From Halopseudomonas pachastrellae (lineage in GTDB: Bacteria > Pseudomonadota > Gammaproteobacteria > Pseudomonadales > Pseudomonadaceae): a stretch of 64,000 nt of DNA. Position numbers and translations under genes: made by a program. Where the stretch lies: NCBI RefSeq assembly GCF_900114765.1, contig NZ_FOUD01000007.1:62001-126000 (forward strand). The letters run 5' to 3'. The notes beneath the pieces are model-generated. The model was given only the letters and a program-made list of their open reading frames with translations. It searched no databases and was not told the origin of the DNA. Shown in pieces: positions 16,294 through 26,095 of the stretch (positions are counted from its first letter, which is position 1; each line of letters starts with the position of its first letter).

Positions 16294-17043
16294 ATGAAGG
16301 TACTTGTAGCGGTTAAGCGAGTCGTTGACTACAACGTCAAGGTTCGCGTCAAAGCGGATAACTCCGGTGTTGATCTGGCCAACGTCAAGATGTCGATGAA
16401 CCCCTTCTGCGAGATCGCCGTAGAAGAAGCCGTACGCCTGAAAGAAAAAGGCGTTGCGACCGAAATCGTCGCTGTCACTGTCGGCCCGACTGCCGCCCAG
16501 GAACAACTGCGCACCGCCCTGGCACTGGGCGCCGACCGCGCTGTTCTGGTTGAGTCCGCAGACGAGCTGAGCTCCCTGGCCATCGCCAAGGCGCTGAAAG
16601 CCGTTGTTGATAAAGAGCAGCCGCAGCTCGTTATCCTCGGCAAACAGGCCATCGACTCCGACAACAACCAGACTGGCCAGATGCTGGCTGCACTGTCTGG
16701 CTACGCTCAGGGCACCTTTGCCTCTGAAGTTGCCGTTGAAGGCGACAGCGTCAAGGTCACCCGCGAAATCGACGGCGGTCTGCAGACCGTTGCTCTGAAG
16801 CTGCCGGCCATTGTTACCACTGACCTGCGTCTGAACGAGCCGCGCTACGCGTCGCTGCCGAACATCATGAAGGCCAAGAAAAAGCCGCTGGAAACCCTCA
16901 AGCCGGAAGACCTGGGCGTGAGCACTGCCTCCACCGTCTCCACCCTGAAGGTTGAAGCCCCGGCTGCCCGCAGCGCTGGCATCAAGGTCAAGAGCGTTGA
17001 CGAGCTGGTCGACAAACTGAAGAACGAAGCCAAGGTGATCTGA
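16294..17043 (+). CDS. etfB: Electron transfer flavoprotein beta subunit
   Basis: The 249-residue protein starts [20 protein letters not shown], the conserved N-terminus of ETF beta. It contains the AMP-binding-region sequence [10 protein letters not shown] and the ETF signature [25 protein letters not shown]. It forms a soluble heterodimer with EtfA, encoded immediately after it, and collects electrons from several flavin dehydrogenases. The frame opens 14 codons earlier, but ATG 16294 follows a GAGG box and gives the family start. The operon faces the ETF-QO gene. Confidence 0.97.
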   Translation: MKVLVAVKRVVDYNVKVRVKADNSGVDLANVKMSMNPFCEIAVEEAVRLKEKGVATEIVAVTVGPTAAQEQLRTALALGADRAVLVESADELSSLAIAKALKAVVDKEQPQLVILGKQAIDSDNNQTGQMLAALSGYAQGTFASEVAVEGDSVKVTREIDGGLQTVALKLPAIVTTDLRLNEPRYASLPNIMKAKKKPLETLKPEDLGVSTASTVSTLKVEAPAARSAGIKVKSVDELVDKLKNEAKVI

Positions 17044-17045
17044 AC

Positions 17046-17975
17046 ATGAGCATTCTGGTTATTGCTGAACACAACAACGCCGAGCTGAACGCAGCTACTC
17101 TGAACACCGTTGCGGCCGCTCAGGCTATCGGTGGCGACATCGATGTACTGGTTGCCGGCGCTGGCTGCGCAGCCGTTGCTGACGCCGCTGCCAAAGTTGC
17201 TGGCGTAAGCAAGGTCCTGCTGGCTGATAACGCTGCCTACGCAAACCTGCTGCCGGAAAACGTTTCCCTGCTGATCGCTGAGCTGGGCAAGGGCTACACC
17301 CACATCCTGGCGCCGGCCAGCACCAATGGTAAAAACTACCTGCCGCGCGTTGCTGCGCTGCTGGACGTTGATCAGATCTCCGAGATCACTGCTGTTGAGA
17401 GCGCTGACACCTTCAAGCGCCCGATCTACGCCGGTAACGCGATTGCCACCGTGCAATCCAGCGCTGCCATCAAGGTCATCACCGTACGCGCCACCGGCTT
17501 TGACGCCGTTGCGGCCGAAGGCGGCAGCGCTGCCGTTGAAGCCGTTGCCTCTGCCCACGACGCTGGCACCTCCAGCTTTGTTGGCGAAGAGCTGGCCAAG
17601 TCCGACCGTCCGGAACTGGCAGGCGCCAAGATCGTCATCTCCGGTGGCCGCGGCATGCAGAACGGCGACAACTTCGAAATGCTGTACAAGGTCGCCGACA
17701 AGCTGGGCGCTGCTGTAGGTGCCTCGCGCGCCGCGGTTGACGCCGGCTTCGTACCGAACGACATGCAGGTTGGTCAGACCGGTAAGATCGTTGCGCCGCA
17801 GCTGTACGTCGCGGTCGGCATCTCCGGTGCCATCCAGCACCTGGCCGGTATGAAAGACTCCAAGGTGATCGTTGCGATCAACAAGGACGAAGAAGCGCCG
17901 ATCTTCCAGGTAGCCGACTACGGCCTGGTTGCCGACCTGTTCGAGGCGGTACCGGAGCTGGAAGGTAAGCTCTAA
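17046..17975 (+). CDS. etfA: Electron transfer flavoprotein alpha subunit
   Basis: The 309-residue protein has the ETF alpha signature [34 protein letters not shown] and, near the C-terminus, [28 protein letters not shown]. These form the FAD-binding domain. The N-terminal half supplies the second domain that packs on EtfB. Length and motifs are those of the standard Pseudomonas protein. It starts 2 bases after the etfB stop, so the two subunits are translationally linked. Two hairpins follow; the second is a strong terminator. Confidence 0.97.
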   Translation: MSILVIAEHNNAELNAATLNTVAAAQAIGGDIDVLVAGAGCAAVADAAAKVAGVSKVLLADNAAYANLLPENVSLLIAELGKGYTHILAPASTNGKNYLPRVAALLDVDQISEITAVESADTFKRPIYAGNAIATVQSSAAIKVITVRATGFDAVAAEGGSAAVEAVASAHDAGTSSFVGEELAKSDRPELAGAKIVISGGRGMQNGDNFEMLYKVADKLGAAVGASRAAVDAGFVPNDMQVGQTGKIVAPQLYVAVGISGAIQHLAGMKDSKVIVAINKDEEAPIFQVADYGLVADLFEAVPELEGKL

Positions 17976-17982
17976 GCCACAA

Positions 17983-18000
17983 GCCGGCCCTTGGGCCGGC
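17983..18000 (+). terminator. GC hairpin after etfA
   Basis: A perfect 8-bp stem, GCCGGCCC/GGGCCGGC, has a TT turn 8 bases after the etfA stop codon. It has no T-run and may act as a transcript-end stabiliser ahead of the stronger terminator at 18070. Confidence 0.5.
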
Positions 18001-18069
18001 GGCTGGAAGCTAGAAGCTGAAAGCTGTAAGACCACTGCCGCGTGAGTGGCTGGTTTTTCGCTTTAAACA

Positions 18070-18108
18070 AACCCCTGACGCGCAAGCGTTGGGGGTTTTG
18101 TTTTTTTT
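18070..18108 (+). terminator. Strong rho-independent terminator of etfBA
   Basis: A 12-bp stem (AACCCCTGACGC with GCGTTGGGGGTT, two wobble pairs) has a GCAA tetraloop and is followed by TTTTGTTTTTTTT. This is a textbook intrinsic terminator. Confidence 0.9.
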
Positions 18109-18224
18109 GGGAAAGGGTTGAGGGCTGGCTAGAGGCTTAAGGTTGGAAGCCATAATCCTGAGTAAGTGGTTAGGCTATGGGAAGGGCCTTTGCCGCGTCA
18201 GTTCAACGACTTCGCGGAGTCGAA

Positions 18225-18275
18225 ACTTCCAGCTTCCAGCTTCCAGCTTCCAGCTTCCAGCTTCCAGCTTCCAGC
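18225..18275. repeat. Tandem heptamer repeat (AGCTTCC)
   Basis: Six perfect head-to-tail copies of the 7-base unit AGCTTCC run from 18231 to 18272, with partial copies at both ends. They lie just past the lpxH stop codon (18288) on its downstream side. Related AAGCT-type words occur at 18000-18030, 18125-18150 and near 14107-14141 and 14290-14322. The rest of the 17976-18287 gap holds the two etfA terminators and nothing that looks coding. Confidence 0.9.
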
Positions 18276-18287
18276 CTGCGGCCGGCT

Positions 18288-19010
18288 CTAAAGCTCGAAG
18301 GCTTCGAGCCGCTTGCCGTTTTCGTCGACCTCAAGTGCCCAGCCGGCCTGGTCCCAGTCTCCCAGGACAATGCGTACGGCGGGAGCGCCGTCGATCATCA
18401 GGTCGTGGATGGCGGGGCGGTGGGTGTGGCCGTGGATGAGGGTTTTTATGCCTTTCTCACGCATGATGTGGGCAACCGCGCCCAGGTTGACGTCGGTAAT
18501 GTCGGCGGCTTTCATGCGGGTGCGGCTCTGGCTTTCGTTGCGCAGTTTGCGGCCCAGTTTGTAGCGGGTGCGTTTGGGCAGGTTACGCAGCAACAGGCGG
18601 CTGGCGGGGTTGCGCAGCCAGCGGCGCATGCGCATGTACTCAAGGTCGTCGGTGCAGAGGCTGTCGCCGTGCATCAGCAGTACCGGCTCGCCATTGAGTT
18701 TGACCACCGTCGGGTCGTTGAGCAGGGTGCAGCCAGCGGCGCGGCAGAAGCGTCGGCCGAGCAGAAAGTCCCGGTTGCCGTGCATCAGGTATACCCGGGT
18801 GCCTTGCGAGCTTAGGTGGGAGAGGGCGCGCACAACCTCGCGTCCCAGCTCGTCGATGGTGTCGTCACCCAGCCAGACTTCGAAAAAGTCGCCCAGGATA
18901 TACAGTTCATCAAAGCTCGGGGCGCGGGTTTCAAGCAGACGCAAAAACGCCCGGGTGATATCCGGGCGTTTTGCTTCCAGATGCAGATCCGAGATAAACA
19001 GATAGCGCAT
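18288..19010 (-). CDS. lpxH: UDP-2,3-diacylglucosamine diphosphatase
   Basis: LpxH cleaves UDP-2,3-diacylglucosamine to lipid X and UMP in lipid A synthesis at the inner membrane face. The 240-residue protein shows every metallophosphoesterase block in order: SDLHLE at 7-12, [30 protein letters not shown] and HGHTHRPA. This is the two-metal site of the LpxH family, and the length is normal. It lies 13 bases downstream of ppiB on the same strand. A ppiB-lpxH pair is common in Pseudomonas, so the two are probably one transcript. The AGCTTCC heptamer array lies 13 bases past its stop codon. Confidence 0.95.
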   Translation of the reverse strand: MRYLFISDLHLEAKRPDITRAFLRLLETRAPSFDELYILGDFFEVWLGDDTIDELGREVVRALSHLSSQGTRVYLMHGNRDFLLGRRFCRAAGCTLLNDPTVVKLNGEPVLLMHGDSLCTDDLEYMRMRRWLRNPASRLLLRNLPKRTRYKLGRKLRNESQSRTRMKAADITDVNLGAVAHIMREKGIKTLIHGHTHRPAIHDLMIDGAPAVRIVLGDWDQAGWALEVDENGKRLEAFEL

Positions 19011-19023
19011 CGGGATAATGGGC

Positions 19024-19518
19024 TCAGTCGACCAGTTCGGCGCGCTCGATGATCACGTCCTCGGCGGGTACGTCCTGGTGGCCGGAGCGGGAGGTGGTGC
19101 GCACGCCCTTGATCTTCTCAACTACGTCCATGCCATCGGTCACCTTGCCGAAGACCGCGTAACCCCAGCCGTGCATGGTCGGAGCGGAGAAGTTGAGAAA
19201 GTCGTTGTCAGCCACGTTAATGAAGAACTGGGCGCTCGCCGAATGCGGATCAGGTGTGCGCGCCATGGCGACGGTGCCGACACTGTTGCCAACGCCGTTG
19301 TCGGCTTCGTTCTTGATCGGATCACGGGTGTCTTTTTGCTGCATGCCGGGGGCAAAGCCACCGCCTTGAATCATGAAGTTGCTGATCACGCGGTGGAAGA
19401 TGGTGCCGTCATAGTGGCCGTCACGCACATACTGCTTGAAGTTCTCAACGGTCACCGGTGCTTTGTCGGCAAAGAGTTCCAGGGTGATGACGCCGTAGTT
19501 GGTATGCAGTTTGACCAT
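19024..19518 (-). CDS. ppiB: Cytoplasmic peptidyl-prolyl cis-trans isomerase B
   Basis: The 164-residue cyclophilin starts [21 protein letters not shown]. It has the classic active-site elements: [19 protein letters not shown] (catalytic Arg in FHRV), [26 protein letters not shown] and [10 protein letters not shown]. No signal peptide is present, so it is the cytoplasmic form that speeds proline isomerisation during folding. The open frame extends 19 codons upstream, but ATG 19518 follows a GAGGAT box and gives the family start. It is divergent from glnS and leads into lpxH. Confidence 0.95.
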   Translation of the reverse strand: MVKLHTNYGVITLELFADKAPVTVENFKQYVRDGHYDGTIFHRVISNFMIQGGGFAPGMQQKDTRDPIKNEADNGVGNSVGTVAMARTPDPHSASAQFFINVADNDFLNFSAPTMHGWGYAVFGKVTDGMDVVEKIKGVRTTSRSGHQDVPAEDVIIERAELVD

Positions 19519-19575
19519 GGGGTAATCCTCAGACAGTCGGGCGATGGAGGTTTGATGCCAGCTGCATTGCTGCAT

Positions 19576-19603
19576 TCAGGCACCTGCAAGTTTCGGGTAT
19601 GAT
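19576..19603 (+). promoter_or_regulatory. Possible glnS promoter
   Basis: A good -10 box, TATGAT (19598-19603), stands 110 bases before the glnS start. The -35 candidate TTCAGG (19576-19581), 16 bases upstream, is weak. Confidence 0.35.
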
Positions 19604-19713
19604 ACGGGTTTTGGCCATGATGGCCTAGGGATGCGCAGGCTAATGCACTAGTCTGCCTGTCCCGAGTGATCCCCGATGCGAAAAACATCACCTGAGCGAG
19701 TTTTGCCGACCTT

Positions 19714-21381
19714 ATGAACAAGCCCGACGCTACCCCTCCGAGTCACTTCCTGCGCCAGATCGTCCAGGCCGATCTGGACAGTGGCAAGCACAGCAGCATT
19801 GTCACGCGTTTTCCGCCGGAGCCTAACGGCTACCTGCACATCGGGCACGCCAAGTCGATCTGTCTGAACTTTGGCCTCGCCAAGGAATTTGGTGGTGTCT
19901 GCAACCTGCGCTTTGACGACACCAACCCGGCCAAGGAAGAACAGGAATACATCGACGCCATCAAGGCCGATGTCGAGTGGCTGGGCTTTGAGTGGGGCGG
20001 TGATGTGCGTTACGCCTCTGATTACTTTGACCAACTGCACGCCTGGGCCATCGAGCTGATCAAGGCCGGCAAGGCCTATGTCTGTGAGCTGACGCCCGAG
20101 CAGGCCCGCGAGTATCGCGGTACCTTGACCGAGCCGGGCAAGAACAGCCCGTTCCGGGAGCGCAGCGTTGACGAGAACCTGGATCAGTTCCAGCGCATGA
20201 CTGCCGGCGAGTTTGCCGATGGCGCCAAGGTGCTGCGTGCCAAGATCGACATGGCCGCGCCGAACATGAACCTGCGCGACCCGATCATCTATCGCATCCG
20301 CCATGCCCATCACCACCAGACCGGTGACAAGTGGTGCGTTTACCCGAGCTACGACTTTACCCACGGTCAGTCCGATGCCCTTGAAGGCATCACTCACTCG
20401 ATCTGCACCCTGGAATTTGAAGATCATCGCCCGCTGTACGAGTGGTTCCTCGACCAGCTGCCGGTACCGGCGCACCCGCGTCAGTACGAATTCGCTCGTC
20501 TGAACCTGAACTACACCGTCACCAGCAAGCGCAAACTCAAGCAACTGGTCGATGAGAAGCACGTGGACGGCTGGGATGACCCGCGCATGTCCACGCTCAG
20601 CGCCTTCCGTCGTCGTGGCTACACGCCTGCTGCCATTCGCGAGTTCTGCGAGCGCATCGGCGTGACCCGGTCTGACGGTGTGGTTGATATGGGCGTGCTC
20701 GAATTCTGTATCCGCGACGACCTGGATGCCAACGCACCGCGCGCCATGTGCGTACTCAAGCCGTTGAAAGTGACCATTACCAACTACCCGGAAGGTCAGA
20801 CCGAAGAGCTGCGACTGCCGCGTCACCCCAAGCAGGACATGGGCGAGCGCGTACTGCCGTTTGAGCGGGAGATTTACATCGATCGTGAGGACTACATGGT
20901 CGATCCGCCGAAGGGCTACAAGCGCCTGGTGCCGGGCGGTGAAGTACGTTTGCGTGGCAGCTACGTGATTCGCGCGGATGAAGCGATCACCGACGCCGAC
21001 GGCAACATCGTCGAGCTGCTGTGCAGCTATGACCCGGACACCCTGGGCAAGAACCCGGAAGGCCGCAAGGTCAAGGGTGTGATTCACTGGGTGCCGGCGA
21101 GCAGCAGCGTTGAGTGTGAGGTGCGACTGTACGATCGCCTCTTCAACACCGCCAATCCGGATAAGGGCGAAGCGGGCACCACCTTCCTCGACAACATCAA
21201 CCCGGATTCCCTGCAGGTGCTGAGCGGCTGCCGCGCCGAGCCGTCGCTGGCTGAGGCAACGCTGGATGATCGCTTCCAGTTCGAGCGCGAAGGGTACTTC
21301 TGCGTCGACTCGCGCGACTCCAAGGCCGGTGCAATGGTCTTCAACCGCACCGTTACTTTGCGCGACTCCTGGGGGGGCTGA
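19714..21381 (+). CDS. glnS: Glutaminyl-tRNA synthetase
   Basis: The 555-residue class I synthetase charges tRNA-Gln. The ATP site motif [15 protein letters not shown] lies at residues 33-47 and a [11 protein letters not shown] segment stands in for KMSKS. Conserved blocks include [35 protein letters not shown] and [13 protein letters not shown]-like anticodon-binding sequence near the C-terminus ([15 protein letters not shown]). The length equals that of other proteobacterial GlnRS proteins. The ATG of cysS overlaps its TGA stop by one base, a standard glnS-cysS pair in Pseudomonas. Confidence 0.98.
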   Translation: MNKPDATPPSHFLRQIVQADLDSGKHSSIVTRFPPEPNGYLHIGHAKSICLNFGLAKEFGGVCNLRFDDTNPAKEEQEYIDAIKADVEWLGFEWGGDVRYASDYFDQLHAWAIELIKAGKAYVCELTPEQAREYRGTLTEPGKNSPFRERSVDENLDQFQRMTAGEFADGAKVLRAKIDMAAPNMNLRDPIIYRIRHAHHHQTGDKWCVYPSYDFTHGQSDALEGITHSICTLEFEDHRPLYEWFLDQLPVPAHPRQYEFARLNLNYTVTSKRKLKQLVDEKHVDGWDDPRMSTLSAFRRRGYTPAAIREFCERIGVTRSDGVVDMGVLEFCIRDDLDANAPRAMCVLKPLKVTITNYPEGQTEELRLPRHPKQDMGERVLPFEREIYIDREDYMVDPPKGYKRLVPGGEVRLRGSYVIRADEAITDADGNIVELLCSYDPDTLGKNPEGRKVKGVIHWVPASSSVECEVRLYDRLFNTANPDKGEAGTTFLDNINPDSLQVLSGCRAEPSLAEATLDDRFQFEREGYFCVDSRDSKAGAMVFNRTVTLRDSWGG

Positions 21382-22766
21382 TGGCGCTCGCACTTTACAA
21401 CACCCTGACCAAGACCAAGGACACCTTCAAGCCGCTGGTTGGCAATCAGGTACGGATGTATGTCTGCGGCATGACGGTTTATGACTTCTGTCACATCGGC
21501 CACGCCCGGGTGATGGTGGCGTTTGACGTGGTGGCGCGCTGGTTCCGCCATCGCGGCTATGACCTGACCTACGTGCGCAACATCACCGACATCGACGACA
21601 AGATCATCAAGCGCGCCAACGAAAACGGTGAAACCTTCGAGCAACTGACCGAGCGCATGATCGCGGCCATGCACGAAGACGAGGCGCGCCTGAACGTGCT
21701 GCGGCCGGACCAGGAGCCGCGTGCCAGTCAGCATATCGAGGGTATGTTCTCGATGATTCAGACGCTGATCGACAAGGGCTACGCGTACGCGCCGGGTAAC
21801 GGCGACGTTTATTACCGCGTTGGCAAATTCGAAGGCTACGGCAAGCTGTCGCGTCGCAAGATCGAAGATCTGAAAATCGGCGCGCGCATCGAAGTGGACG
21901 AAGCCAAGCAGGACCCGCTGGACTTTGTACTGTGGAAAGCAGCCAAGCCAGGTGAGCCGAGCTGGACGTCGCCTTGGGGTGAAGGTCGCCCTGGCTGGCA
22001 TATCGAGTGCTCGGTCATGTCGACCTGCTGCCTGGGCAATACCTTTGACATTCACGGCGGCGGCCCGGATCTGGTGTTCCCGCACCATGAGAACGAGATC
22101 GCCCAAAGCGAAGCGGCCACCGGCGAGCAGTACGCTGCTGCCTGGATGCACGCCGGTGCGGTGCGCGTTGATGGCGAGAAGATGTCCAAGAGCCTGGGTA
22201 ACTTCTTCACCATTCGCGAGGTGCTGGAAAAGTATCATCCGGAGGTGGTGCGTTACCTGCTGGTGTCCAGTCACTACCGCAGCGCAATCAATTATTCCGA
22301 AGACAACCTCAAGGAAGCCAAAGGGGCGCTGGAGCGTTTCTATATCGCACTCAAGGGCCTGCCAGACGCGGCGCCTGCCGGTGGCGAAGCCTTTGCTGAG
22401 CGCTTTGGCGCCGCAATGGACGACGACTTCAACAGCCCTGAAGCCTGCGCCGTGCTGTTTGAAATGGTGCGCGAGGTTAACCGCCTGAAAGAGACCGATG
22501 TCGCCGCTGCTGCTGCACTGGCAGCCAGCCTGCGTCAGTTGGCCGAGGTGCTGGGCGTACTGCAACTGGATGCTGACACCTTCCTGCAGGCGGGTGCTGC
22601 CGGCAAGGTCGATGCTGCCGAGGTTGAGGCGTTGATTGCGGCGCGCCTGCAGGCACGTGCCGACAAAAACTGGGCCGAGTCCGACCGCATCCGCGATCAG
22701 CTCACCTCCATGGGTGTGGTGCTGGAAGACGGTAAGGGCGGCACTACTTGGCGGCTGGCGGACTGA
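21381..22766 (+). CDS. cysS: Cysteinyl-tRNA synthetase
   Basis: The 461-residue class I synthetase charges tRNA-Cys. [24 protein letters not shown] carries the zinc-binding cysteine and the HIGH box. The zinc site continues in [11 protein letters not shown] and [13 protein letters not shown], and the KMSKS loop is in [11 protein letters not shown]. The helical C-terminal domain ends with the typical WRLAD. It overlaps glnS by one base upstream, and its own stop overlaps the start of the SDR gene, so three genes are read as one unit. Confidence 0.98.
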   Translation: MALALYNTLTKTKDTFKPLVGNQVRMYVCGMTVYDFCHIGHARVMVAFDVVARWFRHRGYDLTYVRNITDIDDKIIKRANENGETFEQLTERMIAAMHEDEARLNVLRPDQEPRASQHIEGMFSMIQTLIDKGYAYAPGNGDVYYRVGKFEGYGKLSRRKIEDLKIGARIEVDEAKQDPLDFVLWKAAKPGEPSWTSPWGEGRPGWHIECSVMSTCCLGNTFDIHGGGPDLVFPHHENEIAQSEAATGEQYAAAWMHAGAVRVDGEKMSKSLGNFFTIREVLEKYHPEVVRYLLVSSHYRSAINYSEDNLKEAKGALERFYIALKGLPDAAPAGGEAFAERFGAAMDDDFNSPEACAVLFEMVREVNRLKETDVAAAAALAASLRQLAEVLGVLQLDADTFLQAGAAGKVDAAEVEALIAARLQARADKNWAESDRIRDQLTSMGVVLEDGKGGTTWRLAD

Positions 22767-23551
22767 TGCCACAGGATATGACCGATCTCCGGGGCCGCGT
22801 GGCCCTGGTAACCGGTGCCGGTAGCGCCGACGGTATTGGCTTTGCGATTGCCAAGATGTTTCACGTCGTTGGCGCGACTGTGGTTCTGACCTCGACCACC
22901 AATCGAATTTTTCAGCGCCAGAATGAGCTGGACCCTGAGCGCCTGCGCAGTTTGGCGGTGGTTGCCGATCTGACTCACCCCGAGCAGGCTGCCCAGCTGA
23001 TTGATCAGGTCATGGCGCAGTTTGGACGGATCGACATTCTGGTCAACAACGCCGGGATGTCGCAGTCCGGTATTGAAGAGCCGATTGGCGATTTGTTCCA
23101 CCGCATGGCGTTTGAGCACTGGCAGCGCGAGATTGATCTGAATCTCAATACCTGCGTGCACGTGAGCCAGCCGGTACTCCAGCACATGCTGGCGGCGGGC
23201 TTTGGTCGTGTGATCAATATCGCCTCGGTGACCGGCCCGCTGGTGACCTTTCCGGGTACCGCCGGTTACAGCGCGGCCAAATCTGCAATGGTTGGTCTGA
23301 CTCGCTCCATTGCTCATGAGGTGGCGGGGCAGGGTATAACCGTCAACGCCATCGCTCCTGGCTGGATTCACACCCCCTCCAGCTTGCCCGCCGAGCTGGA
23401 AGCCGGGCGACACACGCCGGTTGGCCGGCCTGGTAGGCCGGACGAAGTGGCGCGCGTTGCGTTGTTCCTGGCCAGCGAAGGCTGCAGCTACATGACAGGG
23501 CAGATGCTGGTGGTGGACGGCGGGAATTCTTTGCAGGAAATCAAGGGTTAG
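22766..23551 (+). CDS. Short-chain dehydrogenase/reductase (SDR)
   Basis: The 261-residue classical SDR has the NAD(P)-binding motif TGAGSADGIG, the NNAG motif (VNNAGMS), a catalytic serine in NIASVTGPL and Y-S-A-A-K. The C-terminal LFLASEGCSYMTGQMLVVDGG is typical of 3-oxoacyl-ACP reductase (FabG)-like members. The physiological substrate cannot be read from the sequence. It is probably not the essential FabG, since no fab genes are nearby. The start at 22766 shares bases with the cysS stop (ATGA overlap). An alternative start at 22778 (MTDLRGRVALVTG) is also plausible and is closer to the usual SDR N-terminus. Its stop codon lies inside a hairpin. Confidence 0.85.
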   Translation: MPQDMTDLRGRVALVTGAGSADGIGFAIAKMFHVVGATVVLTSTTNRIFQRQNELDPERLRSLAVVADLTHPEQAAQLIDQVMAQFGRIDILVNNAGMSQSGIEEPIGDLFHRMAFEHWQREIDLNLNTCVHVSQPVLQHMLAAGFGRVINIASVTGPLVTFPGTAGYSAAKSAMVGLTRSIAHEVAGQGITVNAIAPGWIHTPSSLPAELEAGRHTPVGRPGRPDEVARVALFLASEGCSYMTGQMLVVDGGNSLQEIKG

Positions 23552-23574
23552 CCCGCTGCACGGCAGCGGGCTAA
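23548..23574. terminator. Bidirectional hairpin between SDR and symporter genes
   Basis: A perfect 11-bp stem, TTAGCCCGCTG/CAGCGGGCTAA, has a CACGG loop. The left arm includes the SDR stop codon. No long T-run follows, but the position between convergent genes fits a shared terminator. Confidence 0.6.
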
Positions 23575-23591
23575 CACGGTTACCACGTTGA

Positions 23592-25004
23592 TCAGTACCA
23601 GATATCGGAGTTGATCTTGTCCTTCAGCTCCGGGTACTCGTCAGCCCGGAACACCGGCTCCACGCCGGTTTTGCGCTGGGCCAGATAGTCCTTGGTCAAC
23701 TTGGCCACGGTGCCGGACAGCAGCAATATGCCGATCAGGTTGATGGTCGCCATCAGCCCCATCGAGGCGTCCGCAGCGTTGAATACGGTGCCAACCGCCT
23801 GGTAAGCCCCCCAGACCACCATCGCCAGTGCCGCGCAGCGCAGGCTGAGCATGCCCATCTTGCCGCCAAGCCCGAGGAAGATCATCGCATTCTCGGCGTA
23901 GGAGTAATTGGCCACGATGGAGGTAAAGGCGAAGAACAGAATCGCGAAGGCAATGAAGTAGCGGCCGGCGTCACCAATGTGCGCTTCCATCGCCGCCTGT
24001 GTCAGCTGGGTGCCGGTTACGCCGTTGCCAGGTTCCAGTACGCCTGAGAGCAGAATCATCACTGCGGTGGCGGTACAGATGACCAGGGTGTCGATAAATA
24101 CCCCTGTGGCCTGCACGAAGCCCTGCGATGCGGGGTGGTGCGGGTTGGGTGTTGCGGTGGCGGCGACGTTGGGCGCCGAGCCCATGCCCGCCTCGTTGGA
24201 GAACAGCCCGCGCTTGATACCGTTAAGCATCGCCGCGGCGACCGAGCCGGCTACGCCACCGGCGGCCTCTTCCAGCCCGAAGGCGCTTCTGACGATGGTC
24301 GCCAGCACGCCGGGCACCTCGTCATAGTGCATCGCCAATACCACCAGCGCCATCAGCACATAGGCGGCAGCCATAAAGGGCACGACAAATTCGGCAAAGC
24401 GGGCAATTGAGCGCAGGCCGCCAAAGATAACGACAGCGGCAACCAGCGCAATGGCAATGCCGACAATCAGTTTGTTGAAGCCAAAGGCGCCTTCCATCGC
24501 ATCGGCAATCGAGTTTGCCTGCACGGCGTTGAACACCAGACCAAATGAAATGATCAGGCAGACCGAGAAGATACTGCCGGCCCACGGCGCCTTGAGGCCC
24601 TTGGACAGGTAGAACGCAGGCCCGCCACGGTACTGGCCTTCGCCGTCGCGCACCTTGTAAAGCTGCGCCAGGGTACTTTCGGCATAGGCCGTTGCCATGC
24701 CGACCAGCGCAACCATCCACATCCAGAAGATTGCCCCGGCACCGCCAAGGTACAGAGCGACAGCAACGCCAGCCAGGTTGCCGGTGCCAACCCGGGAGGC
24801 AAGGCTGGTGCACAGGGCCTGAAAGGGCGAGATGCCGGACTTGTCACTTTGCCGCGCACCCAGTACCGAGCGGATCATCTCCCCAAAGTGAAGAAACTGC
24901 AGAGCGCCCAGGCGGATGGTGAAGAAGATCCCGACGGCCAGTAGTCCGTATATAAGGACATACCCCCAGAAAATCGTGTTCAGCGCGTCAATTATCGTGT
25001 TCAT
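23592..25004 (-). CDS. Sodium:alanine/glycine symporter (AGCS family)
   Basis: The 470-residue inner-membrane carrier starts MNTIIDALNTIFWGYVLIYG and has about 10-11 hydrophobic segments. AGCS family signatures are present: GTGNLAGVAVALYLGGAGAIFWMW, an AYAESTLAQLYK motif, GLFSNEAGMGSAPNVAATATPNPHHPASQGFVQ and a C-terminal cytoplasmic tail. It should take up alanine or glycine with sodium. The open frame reaches 25046, but the ATG at 25004 (or 25010) follows GGGGGAT and matches the family. No glycine riboswitch was found upstream. Confidence 0.93.
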   Translation of the reverse strand: MNTIIDALNTIFWGYVLIYGLLAVGIFFTIRLGALQFLHFGEMIRSVLGARQSDKSGISPFQALCTSLASRVGTGNLAGVAVALYLGGAGAIFWMWMVALVGMATAYAESTLAQLYKVRDGEGQYRGGPAFYLSKGLKAPWAGSIFSVCLIISFGLVFNAVQANSIADAMEGAFGFNKLIVGIAIALVAAVVIFGGLRSIARFAEFVVPFMAAAYVLMALVVLAMHYDEVPGVLATIVRSAFGLEEAAGGVAGSVAAAMLNGIKRGLFSNEAGMGSAPNVAATATPNPHHPASQGFVQATGVFIDTLVICTATAVMILLSGVLEPGNGVTGTQLTQAAMEAHIGDAGRYFIAFAILFFAFTSIVANYSYAENAMIFLGLGGKMGMLSLRCAALAMVVWGAYQAVGTVFNAADASMGLMATINLIGILLLSGTVAKLTKDYLAQRKTGVEPVFRADEYPELKDKINSDIWY

Positions 25005-25179
25005 GGTCATCCCCCAGATACTTTTGAAATAGATTGTTACTTTCAATGTAGCGGCCCTGCGCCACGGCGCCAGCTGAGGATCTGATAATGTCTATTGTCA
25101 AAAGTGTGGAAAGGGCAGAGGATGGGAGAGCTGCTCGACCTAACGACGATAACAAAAACTGCAATACCAGAGGTGAGTC

Positions 25180-26022
25180 ATGTCTGTGTTGACGCCTGAA
25201 AACCTGACTATTCAGCCCCGGCGCATTGATTTTGGCCTGCCTGATCCGCTGCCTCGGCATTGGCTTGGTGGCGACCCTTTCAAGACACATTTCTTCAACG
25301 CCATGTCATTGCTGTTCCCCGATGGCGAGTGTTTTTTTATCGACTCTGTCAGGCACTTTCGCGATCAGGTTACCGACCCGCAGCAACAGGCTCTGATCAA
25401 AGGTTTTATCGGCCAGGAAGGCCATCACAGTCGTGAGCACATCGAATACAACAACCGTTTGCAGGCGCTTGGCTACGACGTTGAGCGGCTAACCCAGCCG
25501 GTGCGTCGCCGTATTGCCTATGCAAACAAGCACCTTTCTCCTGAGCGCCGTTTGGCCGGCACTGTGGCCATGGAGCATTTCACCGCCATCATGGCTGATT
25601 CGGTGCTGCGTGAACTGCGCTGGTTCGAGGGCTCTGATGAGGCGATGCGACGCATCTGGCGCTGGCATGCCTTGGAAGAAACGGAGCACAAGGCAGTCGC
25701 CTTCGACCTGTACATGCAGGTATGCGGTGATCGCAAGCTGCTGCGCGAGGCCATGCGCTTTTCCACCTGGTTTTTCCTACGGGACGTTACCCGTGGTGTC
25801 TGGCACATGCTCAAGCGCGATGGGCACCAGTGGGATGTGCGTTTGTGGTGGCGAGGGATGCGCTGGTTGTGGGGGCGCGGCGGCTTCTTTTCGAGCCTGT
25901 GGGGCGCTTATCGCGACTTTTATCGCGAGGACTTTCACCCCTGGCAGCATGACAACGAGGCGCTGATGCGCGACTGTCAGCGCGAGTTTGATTTGGCTAA
26001 TACGTTACGAACAAACTACTGA
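25180..26022 (+). CDS. Metal-dependent hydrolase family protein (PF10118-like)
   Basis: The 280-residue protein has a helical, histidine- and glutamate-rich pattern: FNAMSLLFPDGECFFIDSVRHF, FIGQEGHHSREHIEYN, AMEHFTAIMAD and WHALEETEHKAVAFDLYMQV. The E-x-x-H repeats suggest a di-metal site in a four-helix bundle resembling ferritin-like enzymes, despite the family name of predicted metal-dependent hydrolase. The function is unknown. No signal peptide is present. The start follows an AGAGGTGAG site. It is monocistronic, between the divergent symporter gene and the pnt operon. Confidence 0.75.
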   Translation: MSVLTPENLTIQPRRIDFGLPDPLPRHWLGGDPFKTHFFNAMSLLFPDGECFFIDSVRHFRDQVTDPQQQALIKGFIGQEGHHSREHIEYNNRLQALGYDVERLTQPVRRRIAYANKHLSPERRLAGTVAMEHFTAIMADSVLRELRWFEGSDEAMRRIWRWHALEETEHKAVAFDLYMQVCGDRKLLREAMRFSTWFFLRDVTRGVWHMLKRDGHQWDVRLWWRGMRWLWGRGGFFSSLWGAYRDFYREDFHPWQHDNEALMRDCQREFDLANTLRTNY

Positions 26023-26095
26023 ATTGTCTCGGTCTGAGGCGACGTTTTGTCGCTACTGGTGTATCCTTGCGCGCAATCTCTTGTGAGGAGCTACC

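Noticed and set aside
19648-21393. 581-codon leftward frame opposite glnS
   Set aside because: It covers glnS almost exactly and has no family features. The real gene is certain.
25005-25179. Possible glycine riboswitch before the alanine/glycine symporter
   Set aside because: The conserved glycine-aptamer core sequences are not present on either strand of the gap.
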